DNA of 64,000 nucleotides from Candidatus Saccharimonadota bacterium (GTDB lineage Bacteria; Patescibacteriota; Saccharimonadia; Saccharimonadales; Saccharimonadaceae): NCBI GenBank assembly GCA_016280905.1, contig JAEEHN010000006.1, positions 28,922 to 92,921 of the forward strand, read 5' to 3'. Shown piece by piece: positions 1 to 9,266 of this stretch (position 1 is its first letter; each line of letters starts with the position of its first letter). The notes under the pieces were generated by a model. It saw only the letters and a program-made list of their open reading frames with translations, ran no database searches and was not told where the DNA came from. The position numbers and the translations under genes were made by a program.

Positions 1-19
1 GATATTAATAATGATAAAA

Positions 20-1276
20 TTATTGACGGTCTTGCTGAATACGAGCCAGAAGTTGTTTAGCAACTTTGAGGTCCTCAAAATCGTGGGGGCCGTCTGCCCT
101 TAAAATGGTTTTTTCGTGACCTTTGCCGAGAATTAAGACGAGGTCACCTTTTTTTGCAAATTTAAAAGCAAGGGCAATGGCTTGTCTGCGATCCAACTCT
201 TTAAAGAGATCTTTGCCGAGAATCTTTCCATGCTTTTTGGCACCTTCAATAAAACCAGCGGCAATTTTTTCGGGATCTTCATCGCGAGAATCATCTTCGG
301 TAATAATAACAATATCGGAATTTTTGGCAAGAATTTCGCCACGAATGGGACGAGTGGAAGGATCGCGACGGCCGGCGCCGCCATGAACAGAGATAATTCT
401 GCCTTGATGATTTTTGACGGAGGCAAAAACTTTTTCGAGAGCGTCTGGAGCATGGGCATAATCGACGATAACTGTGAAAGGTTGGCCTTCGTCGATAACG
501 TTCATGCGGCCTTCGACGGAGTCGAGGGATTTAATGCCGGTTTCAATCTGTTCGTTTGTGAGTCCGAGTTTTTGGCCAACTAGAGCAGTAGCGAGAGAAT
601 TATAAACATTGAATTCACCAGGAATTTTGGTTTCGATATCTATATCATTAAATGAATATTTGACGCTAGAAACAGTGAGTTTAATGGATTTTGCACGATT
701 TTCGCCATTTTTTATACCATATGTGATATATTTATGGGAAAGTTTTTTAAAATATCTTGTGGCAGGATCGTCAGCATTTAAAATATTAAACTTGGCTTTT
801 TTGAAGAGTTTGCCTTTAGTGGCACGGTATTTGGCGATGGTTTTATGATAATCTAGATGTTCATGAGTGAGATTGGTAAAAACGGCGATTTCGACAGGAA
901 TACCGAGGGTCCGATATTCGGCAAGGGCATGAGAAGTAACTTCAAGAACAAGAAACTTGGCACCTTGTTTTTTGATTTCGGCAATGCGTTGATTAAGCGT
1001 AACGGCGTCAACGGTAGTCATATGACCAAGTTCTGGCGTCAAGACCTTGACGCCCCAAGCAACAGTAGTCATGAGACCAGTCTTGAAACCGGCACGATTT
1101 AACATGTTCCAAATCATGAAACAAGTAGTAGTTTTACCGTTAGTGCCAGTGACGCCAATAACGCGGAGCTTATGAGCAGGAAAATGATATTTTAAATTGG
1201 CAAAGACAGCCTGAAGAAAATGGTAGGGCAGGACCAAAGTGTTATAAAATGGTAGCTTTTCAAGATATTTTTTCAT
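20..1276 (-). CDS. murE: Mur ligase family, MurE-like (UDP-N-acetylmuramyl-tripeptide synthetase)
   Basis: ORF 418 aa; GVTGTNGKTTT P-loop, FTNLTHEHLDYH, Mur ligase C-terminal motifs (DYAHAPDALEKVF, GKGHE). Confidence 0.88.
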   Translation of the reverse strand: MKKYLEKLPFYNTLVLPYHFLQAVFANLKYHFPAHKLRVIGVTGTNGKTTTCFMIWNMLNRAGFKTGLMTTVAWGVKVLTPELGHMTTVDAVTLNQRIAEIKKQGAKFLVLEVTSHALAEYRTLGIPVEIAVFTNLTHEHLDYHKTIAKYRATKGKLFKKAKFNILNADDPATRYFKKLSHKYITYGIKNGENRAKSIKLTVSSVKYSFNDIDIETKIPGEFNVYNSLATALVGQKLGLTNEQIETGIKSLDSVEGRMNVIDEGQPFTVIVDYAHAPDALEKVFASVKNHQGRIISVHGGAGRRDPSTRPIRGEILAKNSDIVIITEDDSRDEDPEKIAAGFIEGAKKHGKILGKDLFKELDRRQAIALAFKFAKKGDLVLILGKGHEKTILRADGPHDFEDLKVAKQLLARIQQDRQ

Positions 1277-1291
1277 ATCCTTATTATAACA

Positions 1292-2524
1292 TTATCGATA
1301 ATGTTTAAGTGAGTCGATAGGATTTTTGGAGGCAGCCTTAATGGCCGGATAAATACCGAAGATAATACCGATGGCGAGAGTAGTAAAGAAAGTAAGAAAG
1401 AGAATGTTCAGACTAATATAAGGTGCAAATGGAGTGATAATGGAGATAAAGAATGCAACAACATAACCTAAAACAAGTCCAAAAATACCACCAAGAACGG
1501 AAAGGATAAGAGCCTCAAAGAGAAATTGCATAAGGATATTGCGACCAGAAGCCCCAACAGCTTTTCTGATGCCAATTTCATGAGTGCGTTCGGCAACCGA
1601 TACCAGCATAATATTCATAACGCCAATACCTCCAACTATTAGAGAAATCGCTGCGACTAGAGTCAGCATGCCCGATACAACCGTAAAAAGGGAGCTGGCA
1701 GGATGAGTGATTTGATCGCCGTAAGTAACACTAAAATTTTCATCTCCGAGTTTGTTGTCTTTAAGGGCTTTTTCGATATCGGCGGAAACCTGAGTAAGGC
1801 TATCGGTATTGCTAGCTTTGATATTAATTTGTTGAATTTGGGTAGAACCAGTGATGCGGTCTAGATCTTCAATATTCATAATGAGGGCATTATCAAAATC
1901 AACATTGTCAAAATTGATAGATTTTTCAACTTCGTCTAACACGCCGATAACCATGAATTTTTCACCCATAATGGTGACCATTTTGCCAACAGTGCTATTG
2001 ACAGTATTAAAGAGAGCGAGGGAAAGAGTAGAACCAAGAACGACGGTTTTACTTTCGTCGTCATCTTTAAAGAATGAACCGAATTTAAGGGCAAAAGGCT
2101 CGATGATGATAAAGTCGTCGGTGGTGCCAAGAATGGGAACTGAGGGAAAAGTGTTTTTTTCAGAAGAAACCGTATTGGTAGAAATAGCAATAGGCGCAAC
2201 GGCAGTGATATTTCCAACTTTTAAGATGGCATTAACGTCCGATGTGGTGAGATTGCTTTTTTGAAAGGAATTAGAAGAGGTAAGTTCTTCGACAATGCTA
2301 GTAATAGAACTCTTGGTAGAGCTAGGGCGTACAACAATTAGATCATTACCAATATTATTTACTTCGCTTTTAACAAGATTGGAAATACTGCCCATAAGAG
2401 AAAGAATAAGGACAATACTGGCAACGCCAATAGCAATACCAATACACGTAAGTAGGGAACGAGTGCGATTTTCTTTAATTGCAATTTTGGCAAGTTTAAA
2501 GTGAGTTTTAATTAGAGAAGCCAT
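1292..2524 (-). CDS. MacB/FtsX-type ABC transporter permease
   Basis: 410 aa; N-terminal TM, periplasmic MacB-like core, C-terminal FtsX TM block (GGIGVMNIMLVSVAERTHEIGIRKAVGA). Confidence 0.88.
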   Translation of the reverse strand: MASLIKTHFKLAKIAIKENRTRSLLTCIGIAIGVASIVLILSLMGSISNLVKSEVNNIGNDLIVVRPSSTKSSITSIVEELTSSNSFQKSNLTTSDVNAILKVGNITAVAPIAISTNTVSSEKNTFPSVPILGTTDDFIIIEPFALKFGSFFKDDDESKTVVLGSTLSLALFNTVNSTVGKMVTIMGEKFMVIGVLDEVEKSINFDNVDFDNALIMNIEDLDRITGSTQIQQINIKASNTDSLTQVSADIEKALKDNKLGDENFSVTYGDQITHPASSLFTVVSGMLTLVAAISLIVGGIGVMNIMLVSVAERTHEIGIRKAVGASGRNILMQFLFEALILSVLGGIFGLVLGYVVAFFISIITPFAPYISLNILFLTFFTTLAIGIIFGIYPAIKAASKNPIDSLKHYR

Positions 2525-3354
2525 TATTTTTTCCTCCGGCGATTTTTGCGTTTTTTAGTTTTATTTGATCTTGACTTTTTGATAATAGCAACCGTCTCTG
2601 GTTTTTTCTTCATAATTTTGACACTGATGGGTTGAGGAAGATTGGCGTCGGCAACGGTCTTGATGTCAGTGTCGATTTGGCCATCGAGCATATTGATGAC
2701 ACGAGTAGCATAAACAGTGAGTGCGGGATTATGGGTAACCATAATAATAGTATTGCCTTCTTCATGGATGGCTTTTAGTTCTTCCATAACGATATGGGAT
2801 GAGCGAGAATCGAGATTACCAGTAGGCTCGTCAGCAAGGATAATTTCGGGATTACTAACAATAGCACGAGCAATAGCAACACGTTGTTGTTGTCCACCAG
2901 AAAGCTGATAGGGAAAATAATATTCACGTTCTTGAAGATGAAAGCGTTTTAGGGCATTTGAAGCATTTTTGAGGCGGGCGGTTTTAGAATGACCAGTATA
3001 CACTAAAGGGAGAGCAACATTTTCGAGGATGGGCAAATCTTCAATCAAATTAAAATTTTGGAAGATAAAGCCAATTTTTTTGGCGCGAAGCCTGGCTTGT
3101 CTTTTAGAGGAAATGCCAGCAATGTTTTCGCCATTTAAAACATATTCACCACTAGTGGCACGATCCAAAAGGCCGATAATATTTAAGAGAGTAGTTTTGC
3201 CGCAACCCGAAGGCCCCATAATCATAATAAATTCGCCACGTTTAATAGTGAGATCAAAATCTTTTAGTGCAAAAGATTCCGTATCACCATAACCGTAGCG
3301 TTTGGTTATTTTTTTTAATTCAATTACTGTATTTTCGCTCACCTTTTTCTCCAT
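2524..3354 (-). CDS. ABC transporter ATP-binding protein (MacB/LolD type)
   Basis: Walker A GPSGCGKTT, signature LSGGQQQR, Walker B ILADEPTGNLD; overlaps the permease start by 1 nt (TAATG); Lys/Arg-rich C-terminal tail. Confidence 0.92.
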   Translation of the reverse strand: MEKKVSENTVIELKKITKRYGYGDTESFALKDFDLTIKRGEFIMIMGPSGCGKTTLLNIIGLLDRATSGEYVLNGENIAGISSKRQARLRAKKIGFIFQNFNLIEDLPILENVALPLVYTGHSKTARLKNASNALKRFHLQEREYYFPYQLSGGQQQRVAIARAIVSNPEIILADEPTGNLDSRSSHIVMEELKAIHEEGNTIIMVTHNPALTVYATRVINMLDGQIDTDIKTVADANLPQPISVKIMKKKPETVAIIKKSRSNKTKKRKNRRRKK

Positions 3355-3361
3355 TTTCTGG

Positions 3362-3449
3362 CGGAAAGGACAAGATTCGAACTTGCGGAACCCTTTAAGA
3401 GTTCACACGCTTTCCAAGCGTGCGCCTTAAACCACTCGGCCACCTTTCC
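3362..3449 (-). tRNA. tRNA-Ser (anticodon GGA)
   Basis: 88-nt class II cloverleaf on minus strand: GGAAAGGTGGCCGAGTGG...CACGC-TTGGAAA-GCGTG...GTTCGAATC...CCTTTCCG. Confidence 0.93.
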
Positions 3450-3463
3450 GTCTTGAAAGAAGT

Positions 3464-4645
3464 TTAGCATAAAACAACAAGGTTTTCAATGTGGGGAGTG
3501 CGAGGAAAAAAATTAAAAGTTTTAATTGTTGTAATTTTGTAATTGTTTAGTAGTAATTTAATATCACGAGCCTGAGTGGTGGGATTACAAGATAAATAAA
3601 TGATAGTTCTTGGCTTAGCTTCATTTAACTTGTCAATTAATTTTTTATCACAGCCGGCACGAGGAGGGTCTAAAATAACAGTTTGACCAGGTTTTATATG
3701 ATTTAATACATTTTCGGATTTGTCTAATATCGGCAAGACGCTGTTTGCTTTTTGGGATGCTTCCTTGTCTTGTCCTAAAAATACTTGTTTGCAATTTTTT
3801 TCAAGTTCAGCGAAGGCCGACTTGTCAACTTCGACGAGAATGAGGTGATGAGCGTAGGCAACTGAGAGGCCAATAGTGCCAACCCCAGCATAAAGATCGA
3901 GAACATGATCGGTGATGATGTGTTTTTTGATTTCATTTAAGGCGAATTCATAAACTGGAAGATTGATTTGGAAAAAACCATTGGGTGAATAAGAATAAGT
4001 TTGATTAAGGATGATATCGGTAAGATTTTTAAACTTGGGGTGTGGCTTTTTGTTCTCGTAAAGACCGCCGGAAATTTCGCCGTTTTGGTTGCAGCGTAAA
4101 AGCAAAGATTGGTATTTACGAGCATCTTCGTGGCGGGAATTTAAATCATCAATGATTTTTTGGGCGGCAGTAAGAATTTCGGGGCGTTCGATAGAGGAGT
4201 TGGCAATGGGGATTTTTTGATGAGAGCCGCGAGCGTGAAAAGCGAGAGAAATCTTGGCAGTTTCATGATTGTAATAGAGAGAATATTCCATTTTATTGCG
4301 ATAAAAATAAGAGTTGTTGTCAGTAATAACTGGTGGCGGAGTAATATTAATTTGATGTTCACGAAAAATTTCGGTGACTAATTCTGACTTGAGCTGTTTT
4401 TCATAAGACCAGTCAATAATTTGCCAGGGAGAAGTGGAGAGAAAACAGGCATCTTTTGGTTCAACACGAAACCGAGAGGGTCGGCTGATTTTGGTGGCGA
4501 TGGCTTCAATAAAATGCGATTTTTGTTTGGTGATTTCATACTGTTCGACAATTTCTCCAGGGAGAACGTTCCAGAAAAAAGCTTTTTTGCCATCATCTAA
4601 AGTAGCGAGACCTTGGCCACCAGGAATAATTTTCTCTATTTCCAT
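3464..4645 (-). CDS. RlmD/TrmA-type (RumA-like) RNA uracil-5-methyltransferase
   Basis: VLDLYAGVGTIGLSVA and ILDPPRAGCDKKLI...IIYLSCNPTTQARDI motifs; start placed at the Met at 4645 because a TATAAT lies 13 nt upstream (track ORF extends to 4681). Confidence 0.87.
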   Translation of the reverse strand: MEIEKIIPGGQGLATLDDGKKAFFWNVLPGEIVEQYEITKQKSHFIEAIATKISRPSRFRVEPKDACFLSTSPWQIIDWSYEKQLKSELVTEIFREHQINITPPPVITDNNSYFYRNKMEYSLYYNHETAKISLAFHARGSHQKIPIANSSIERPEILTAAQKIIDDLNSRHEDARKYQSLLLRCNQNGEISGGLYENKKPHPKFKNLTDIILNQTYSYSPNGFFQINLPVYEFALNEIKKHIITDHVLDLYAGVGTIGLSVAYAHHLILVEVDKSAFAELEKNCKQVFLGQDKEASQKANSVLPILDKSENVLNHIKPGQTVILDPPRAGCDKKLIDKLNEAKPRTIIYLSCNPTTQARDIKLLLNNYKITTIKTFNFFPRTPHIENLVVLC

Positions 4646-4723
4646 TAAGGGTATTATAACATAGACTTCTCTTTCGGACACACTCGCTGGCTTGAAAGAG
4701 AAGGATATGTTATAATATATAGA

Positions 4724-6949
4724 ATGAACGCAGGTCAGATTCTAAAGGCAAGCGAGGTTTCAGCTCTTCGAGGCGGGGAATTTTTGACGAATGTGACTGG
4801 AAGAAAAACTAAAATAAAAACTTCAAAAAAATGGGGTTCTTTCGGAGCGGCAGGATTCATCACGGTAATGATTATATTTTTCTTAGTAATTTTTGGATCT
4901 GGGAATATTATCCCGTCGGCACTTTCGGAACGTTTAATTGAAGAAACCGACGTCCAGTATGCTGATGCGGTTGAAAGTAAAAAAATCGTTTTTCAACAGG
5001 CCCTCAAAAACGGCAAAATTCCTGCTGATACTGCTAGAATTTTAAAAAATAACGGTATATTGGTAGGTTGCATTGATAATGATAGATTTATTGAAACAAA
5101 TCAATGTAGTGGCGAATTAGTATTAAAAATAGATGATAAGATGATTGCTGCGGATGATTTTATCATTGAAATCAATAGCAACACTAAGCTATACGACGCA
5201 TTTAATAAAGCAACTTATTCCCGAGCAGCATATTGGTATGATGATGCTGCAAAGTCAGTGATGCAAAAAATCGGTACAACGCGGAATAATTACAATACAA
5301 ATTCTGATTTTGATGAAACAATGGAAAAAGTGATTGGTTCGGGGAGTAATATGAATGTGAATAATGTTGCTTTAGTGAAAAAAACTCGAATAAATGAGCA
5401 GACTGGTAAGGAAGAAATTTATTATGTTTATGAAGAGACTGGCGTTGCAGCGAGTTCTAAAACTAATGCTGACACGTTTATAGTGGAGGTTGGACAAAAA
5501 AATTTGGCAAATTCGGTAAATGGAGCAACCTTAAATTCGGCGGATGCTTTAAAAGTAGCCGATACCATGTCTAAAGAACAAAGGTCGAGTTTATTTTTCT
5601 TAGCCTTTATGGAAAATATTAGCAAGATGAAGGCGGGAGAAGGCAATGCTTCTAAAATTAATGAAGCGATGAACTATTTATACGAAAGTGCCGAAACGGA
5701 AATAGTAGATATTGAAACTGGTGAAATTATAAAAACTACAGGTACAGCATTAGAATCACCAAGTTTATATGCGATTTTGTCTGGTGAAAAAATTGATGTA
5801 ACGAAAGTACGAAATTATTCTTCAGATAGAGTTTTAAAAACAGTAGAGAATCAATTAGGGGTTAGTGGGAGTGAAGTAATCAGTGGTACCGTAGCATCTT
5901 CTTCCAATAAAGTAAGAGGTGCGATTGGTAGATTTGTTAATAGTGGTACCGAATCTGCCTCACAGGAAATTTTAAGCTTAGTAAGACCAACTATTTCACA
6001 ATCATTAATGGAAAATTCGTATAGTACTATAAAAGGTATAAATGCAGGTGAATTTATGGTGGAAGGAGCTATTAATGTGGGGAAGGAGCTCGCAAAAGCA
6101 AGCGGGGCAACAGCTGGAGATGCCGCAGCGGTAACAAGCTATGCTAGATTAAATAATGCCGTGTTAGCTATGGATGCAAAAGTAGACAGAATGAACCGAA
6201 GTCCATTTGATATAACTTCAAAAAATACCTTTCTTGGTTCGATTGTATATAGGATTGCCACTTTATCAGCGAGTAATTCTGGAGTGTGGTTTGCTGGTTT
6301 AAAAACTATTGGAGGGGTAATCTCGCAGTCATTAGTATTGCTACTACCAAGATCTTATGCGGATAATACAGAAGGATATCTCAGTAATTTTGGTGATTGT
6401 GAAACTTTTGCGACAGCTTATAATGCGGTGGGTTCAGCACAGTGCGCCGAAATTGCAGTGTTTGATACCTCTACTTTAAATAGTCCATTTAGTGATGAGG
6501 GATTTATTAATTTTGTGAACCAAAATACTACGTTAGGTAGTTCTGGATCTAGAACAATCAATCCAAATTCGGTTTTGGCAAACTTTATTTTATATAATAC
6601 TGAAAAAACAACACCACTTGGGGTGATAGATGGCGGAATTTTGCAGTCTTTAAATAATGGTTCTTCAAGGGTAACATTTGTTTCGAATATCTTAGGAATG
6701 ATTAAAACCTGGCTTTCGTCGTCAGAAAATAACAAAACAATCGCTTCGGGAGCAGCTTTTGTGAATTCTACTCAGAATACAGATTGGCAAACTTACAAAT
6801 ATGCCCAGAGGTATGTATCTTTAGCGCGGGCAACTGCAGTACTAAAACAATATACGACAGATTCGGTGGCTTATAATAATATAGAATTTTTTGAAGGTAA
6901 CGAAAATCCAGTGATGGCATTTTTACAAGATTATTATGCTATGCGATAG
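4724..6949 (+). CDS. Large membrane-anchored protein of unknown function
   Basis: 741 aa; one strong N-terminal TM (FGAAGFITVMIIFFLVIFGSG) and a long, probably extracytoplasmic region; no family recognised. Confidence 0.75.
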   Translation: MNAGQILKASEVSALRGGEFLTNVTGRKTKIKTSKKWGSFGAAGFITVMIIFFLVIFGSGNIIPSALSERLIEETDVQYADAVESKKIVFQQALKNGKIPADTARILKNNGILVGCIDNDRFIETNQCSGELVLKIDDKMIAADDFIIEINSNTKLYDAFNKATYSRAAYWYDDAAKSVMQKIGTTRNNYNTNSDFDETMEKVIGSGSNMNVNNVALVKKTRINEQTGKEEIYYVYEETGVAASSKTNADTFIVEVGQKNLANSVNGATLNSADALKVADTMSKEQRSSLFFLAFMENISKMKAGEGNASKINEAMNYLYESAETEIVDIETGEIIKTTGTALESPSLYAILSGEKIDVTKVRNYSSDRVLKTVENQLGVSGSEVISGTVASSSNKVRGAIGRFVNSGTESASQEILSLVRPTISQSLMENSYSTIKGINAGEFMVEGAINVGKELAKASGATAGDAAAVTSYARLNNAVLAMDAKVDRMNRSPFDITSKNTFLGSIVYRIATLSASNSGVWFAGLKTIGGVISQSLVLLLPRSYADNTEGYLSNFGDCETFATAYNAVGSAQCAEIAVFDTSTLNSPFSDEGFINFVNQNTTLGSSGSRTINPNSVLANFILYNTEKTTPLGVIDGGILQSLNNGSSRVTFVSNILGMIKTWLSSSENNKTIASGAAFVNSTQNTDWQTYKYAQRYVSLARATAVLKQYTTDSVAYNNIEFFEGNENPVMAFLQDYYAMR

Positions 6950-7937
6950 CCTCTACACTGGTAATAATAACTTGGTGATCGTGAAAATTTTTAATGAGAC
7001 ATTTGCGACGAATAGGGTCTAGTTCAGAGAAAACATCGTCTAATAGGATGATTGGTTTTTTGTGTTGTTTTTCATAAATAAGGTTGGCTTCAATAAATTT
7101 AAGAGCAAGAATAATTGAGCGTGTTTCACCGCGCGAAGCAGAACCGTCGGCGATTTTATAATTAAAATTAAAAATATAATCATCTCGATGAACACCAAAG
7201 CTAGTGTGGCCCAGATAAAGATCTTTTTTGAAGTTCATTTCAAGATTTTGAAGATATTTAGTTTCTAATAAACCTTTGGCTTCAGTTCTATAATCAATAT
7301 TTACTTCGTCGTCATTTTCAGCAATAGAGCGATAGGTTGTAGTTAGCTTAGAATTGATTTCTTGAATAAATTTTTGACGATCTTCACAAATTTTAGTACC
7401 ATATTTCGCAAGCATGAGATTCCAGGAAAAAAGTGCTTCTGGTGCAAGATTGTCGTTTTTTAATAGTTCGTTACGTTGTTTGAGTGATTTTTCATATTTC
7501 AAAAGATTTTGATTGTAATTTTCATCAAACTCACTAAAAACTCGATTAAAATAATCACGGCGGCGGCCAGGAGAATGACTAATTAAATTAAGGTCCGAGG
7601 GAAGAAAAAGAACAACTGGATATTTATATTTTTTAGGAAGACGTTTATTCTTCTTATCTAGAGTTTGGAAATTTTTATTTTTACCATCATAGGTAATAAA
7701 AATTTTTTCACCATTATGATATTCGAGCTCAATACGATAAAATTCAGTACCGGTTTTGATAATTTCAGAGTCGGTAGCACGAAAACTTTTACCACGAGTG
7801 GAAATATAAATAGCTTCAAGAACCGAAGTTTTACCACTACCATTCTCACCCAAGATCAGAGAGGTATTATCGTCACATTCAAGATAATATTCGGTATGAT
7901 TACGAAAATTAATGAGTTTGATAGATTTTATAATCAT
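6939..7937 (-). CDS. recF: DNA replication/repair protein RecF
   Basis: 332 aa; LILGENGSGKTSVLEAI, SRGETRSIILALKF, PIILLDDVFSELD; next to dnaN. Confidence 0.95.
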   Translation of the reverse strand: MIIKSIKLINFRNHTEYYLECDDNTSLILGENGSGKTSVLEAIYISTRGKSFRATDSEIIKTGTEFYRIELEYHNGEKIFITYDGKNKNFQTLDKKNKRLPKKYKYPVVLFLPSDLNLISHSPGRRRDYFNRVFSEFDENYNQNLLKYEKSLKQRNELLKNDNLAPEALFSWNLMLAKYGTKICEDRQKFIQEINSKLTTTYRSIAENDDEVNIDYRTEAKGLLETKYLQNLEMNFKKDLYLGHTSFGVHRDDYIFNFNYKIADGSASRGETRSIILALKFIEANLIYEKQHKKPIILLDDVFSELDPIRRKCLIKNFHDHQVIITSVEAIA

Positions 7938-9034
7938 GAATTTAAAGGCATTATAATATGAGTATATTGATTACTCTTTTTATTGGTAAGGAGAATAGGT
8001 GCAATATGATCGGAAAAATTAAAGTTTATTTCTGATTCCTCGAGAGCATTAAGGGCATCCAGAAGAAAACGGGAATTAAGATTAATTTTGCCGGATTTTT
8101 CAACCTTTGTTTCAAGTCTAGAATCATTCTCACCAAATTCATTGGCGATAGATTTAACTGAAAAGATATTTGGAGTAGTAGTTTCACAAATAATTGAGCC
8201 ACCAACCGATTTGGCAAAGAGGGCAGCTAATTTAGTAACACGAATCAACTCTTCACGATTTAATACGGCTTTAATGTTACTATCTTTTGGAATTAACCTT
8301 TGATAATCTGGAAAACTAGCATCAATAAGTTTGGAAATAATTTCAATTTCACCAAGACGAAAACGTACTAAATCATCATTAAAAGAAATTTCCACTTCCT
8401 CCATTTCATCATTAATAGAACGTAAAACTTCTTGAAGAGAATTAGATGGCACAATAGCGGAAACTTCACTTTCTACCTTATCTATAAGTTTCTTTTCAGC
8501 TAAACGATAGCCATCTGTGGCGGCTATAGCAAGAGTATGATTATTAGTGTTAAAATATACACCAGTAAGTGCGGGGCGGGTAAGATCGTTTGAACTAGCA
8601 ATAGCAACTTGACCAATACTGGTTTTAAATTCATCGATACCGATTTTATAAACAATGGCGTTTTTTTCATTGATTTCTGGGAGTTCCGGAAAATCATCAG
8701 CTATAGCACCATTAATAGTTGATGAATATTTACCAGCTGAGATAGTTACTTTAGTGTCTTTAGAGGAAATTTCAATAGTTTCACCTTTAGGAAGATTAGA
8801 AACGAATTCGGCTAAAAGTTTAGCTGGGACCGTCACCACACCATCTTCTGAATTAGAAACCGGAAGAAAATCTATAATTGCCATATCAAGATTAGTGGTG
8901 ATAAGAGAAACTTTTTTCTTATCTACTCTAATTAAGACATTATTAAGGATAGGTAGAGTAACTTTGCCAATAGCAATACGACTAATATTATTTAAAGCTT
9001 TACTTAATTTTTCTTGTGTAACTTTTATTTTCAT
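7934..9034 (-). CDS. dnaN: DNA polymerase III beta sliding clamp
   Basis: 366 aa; typical clamp sequence (NNVLIRVDKKKVSLITTNLDMAI; ATDGYRLAEKK; terminal IMPLNS); 4-nt overlap with recF. Confidence 0.96.
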   Translation of the reverse strand: MKIKVTQEKLSKALNNISRIAIGKVTLPILNNVLIRVDKKKVSLITTNLDMAIIDFLPVSNSEDGVVTVPAKLLAEFVSNLPKGETIEISSKDTKVTISAGKYSSTINGAIADDFPELPEINEKNAIVYKIGIDEFKTSIGQVAIASSNDLTRPALTGVYFNTNNHTLAIAATDGYRLAEKKLIDKVESEVSAIVPSNSLQEVLRSINDEMEEVEISFNDDLVRFRLGEIEIISKLIDASFPDYQRLIPKDSNIKAVLNREELIRVTKLAALFAKSVGGSIICETTTPNIFSVKSIANEFGENDSRLETKVEKSGKINLNSRFLLDALNALEESEINFNFSDHIAPILLTNKKSNQYTHIIMPLNS

Positions 9035-9208
9035 TTTTTAGTCCTTTCTAATTATTAAATTATTAGTAATAGTTATAGTAGGGGTTGTGGAATAGTGGAA
9101 AAAATAGCTTGAGGTTAGAGGTAATAAATAGTGGAATTTATAGTGGAATGGGTGGGAAAAAATGGAGGATAAAATAGTTTTTTGCACATTGAATAAAATT
9201 TTTAATAA

Positions 9209-9264
9209 TTTTACACAAAGATTTACAAAAGTTTTACACATAGTTTTACAAAAAGTTTTACACA
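9209..9264. repeat. Short tandem array TTTTACACA/ATTTACAAA/TTTTACACA/TTTTACAAA/TTTTACACA, about 12-bp period; candidate DnaA-binding or origin element
   Basis: Units at 9209, 9221, 9232, 9244 and 9256, between the dnaA stop and dnaN; related to the DnaA box TTATNCACA. Confidence 0.6.
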
Positions 9265-9266
9265 AA

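Noticed and set aside
9209-9264. Possible CRISPR array
   Set aside because: Units are 9 bp with about 3-bp gaps; no repeat/spacer architecture and no cas genes
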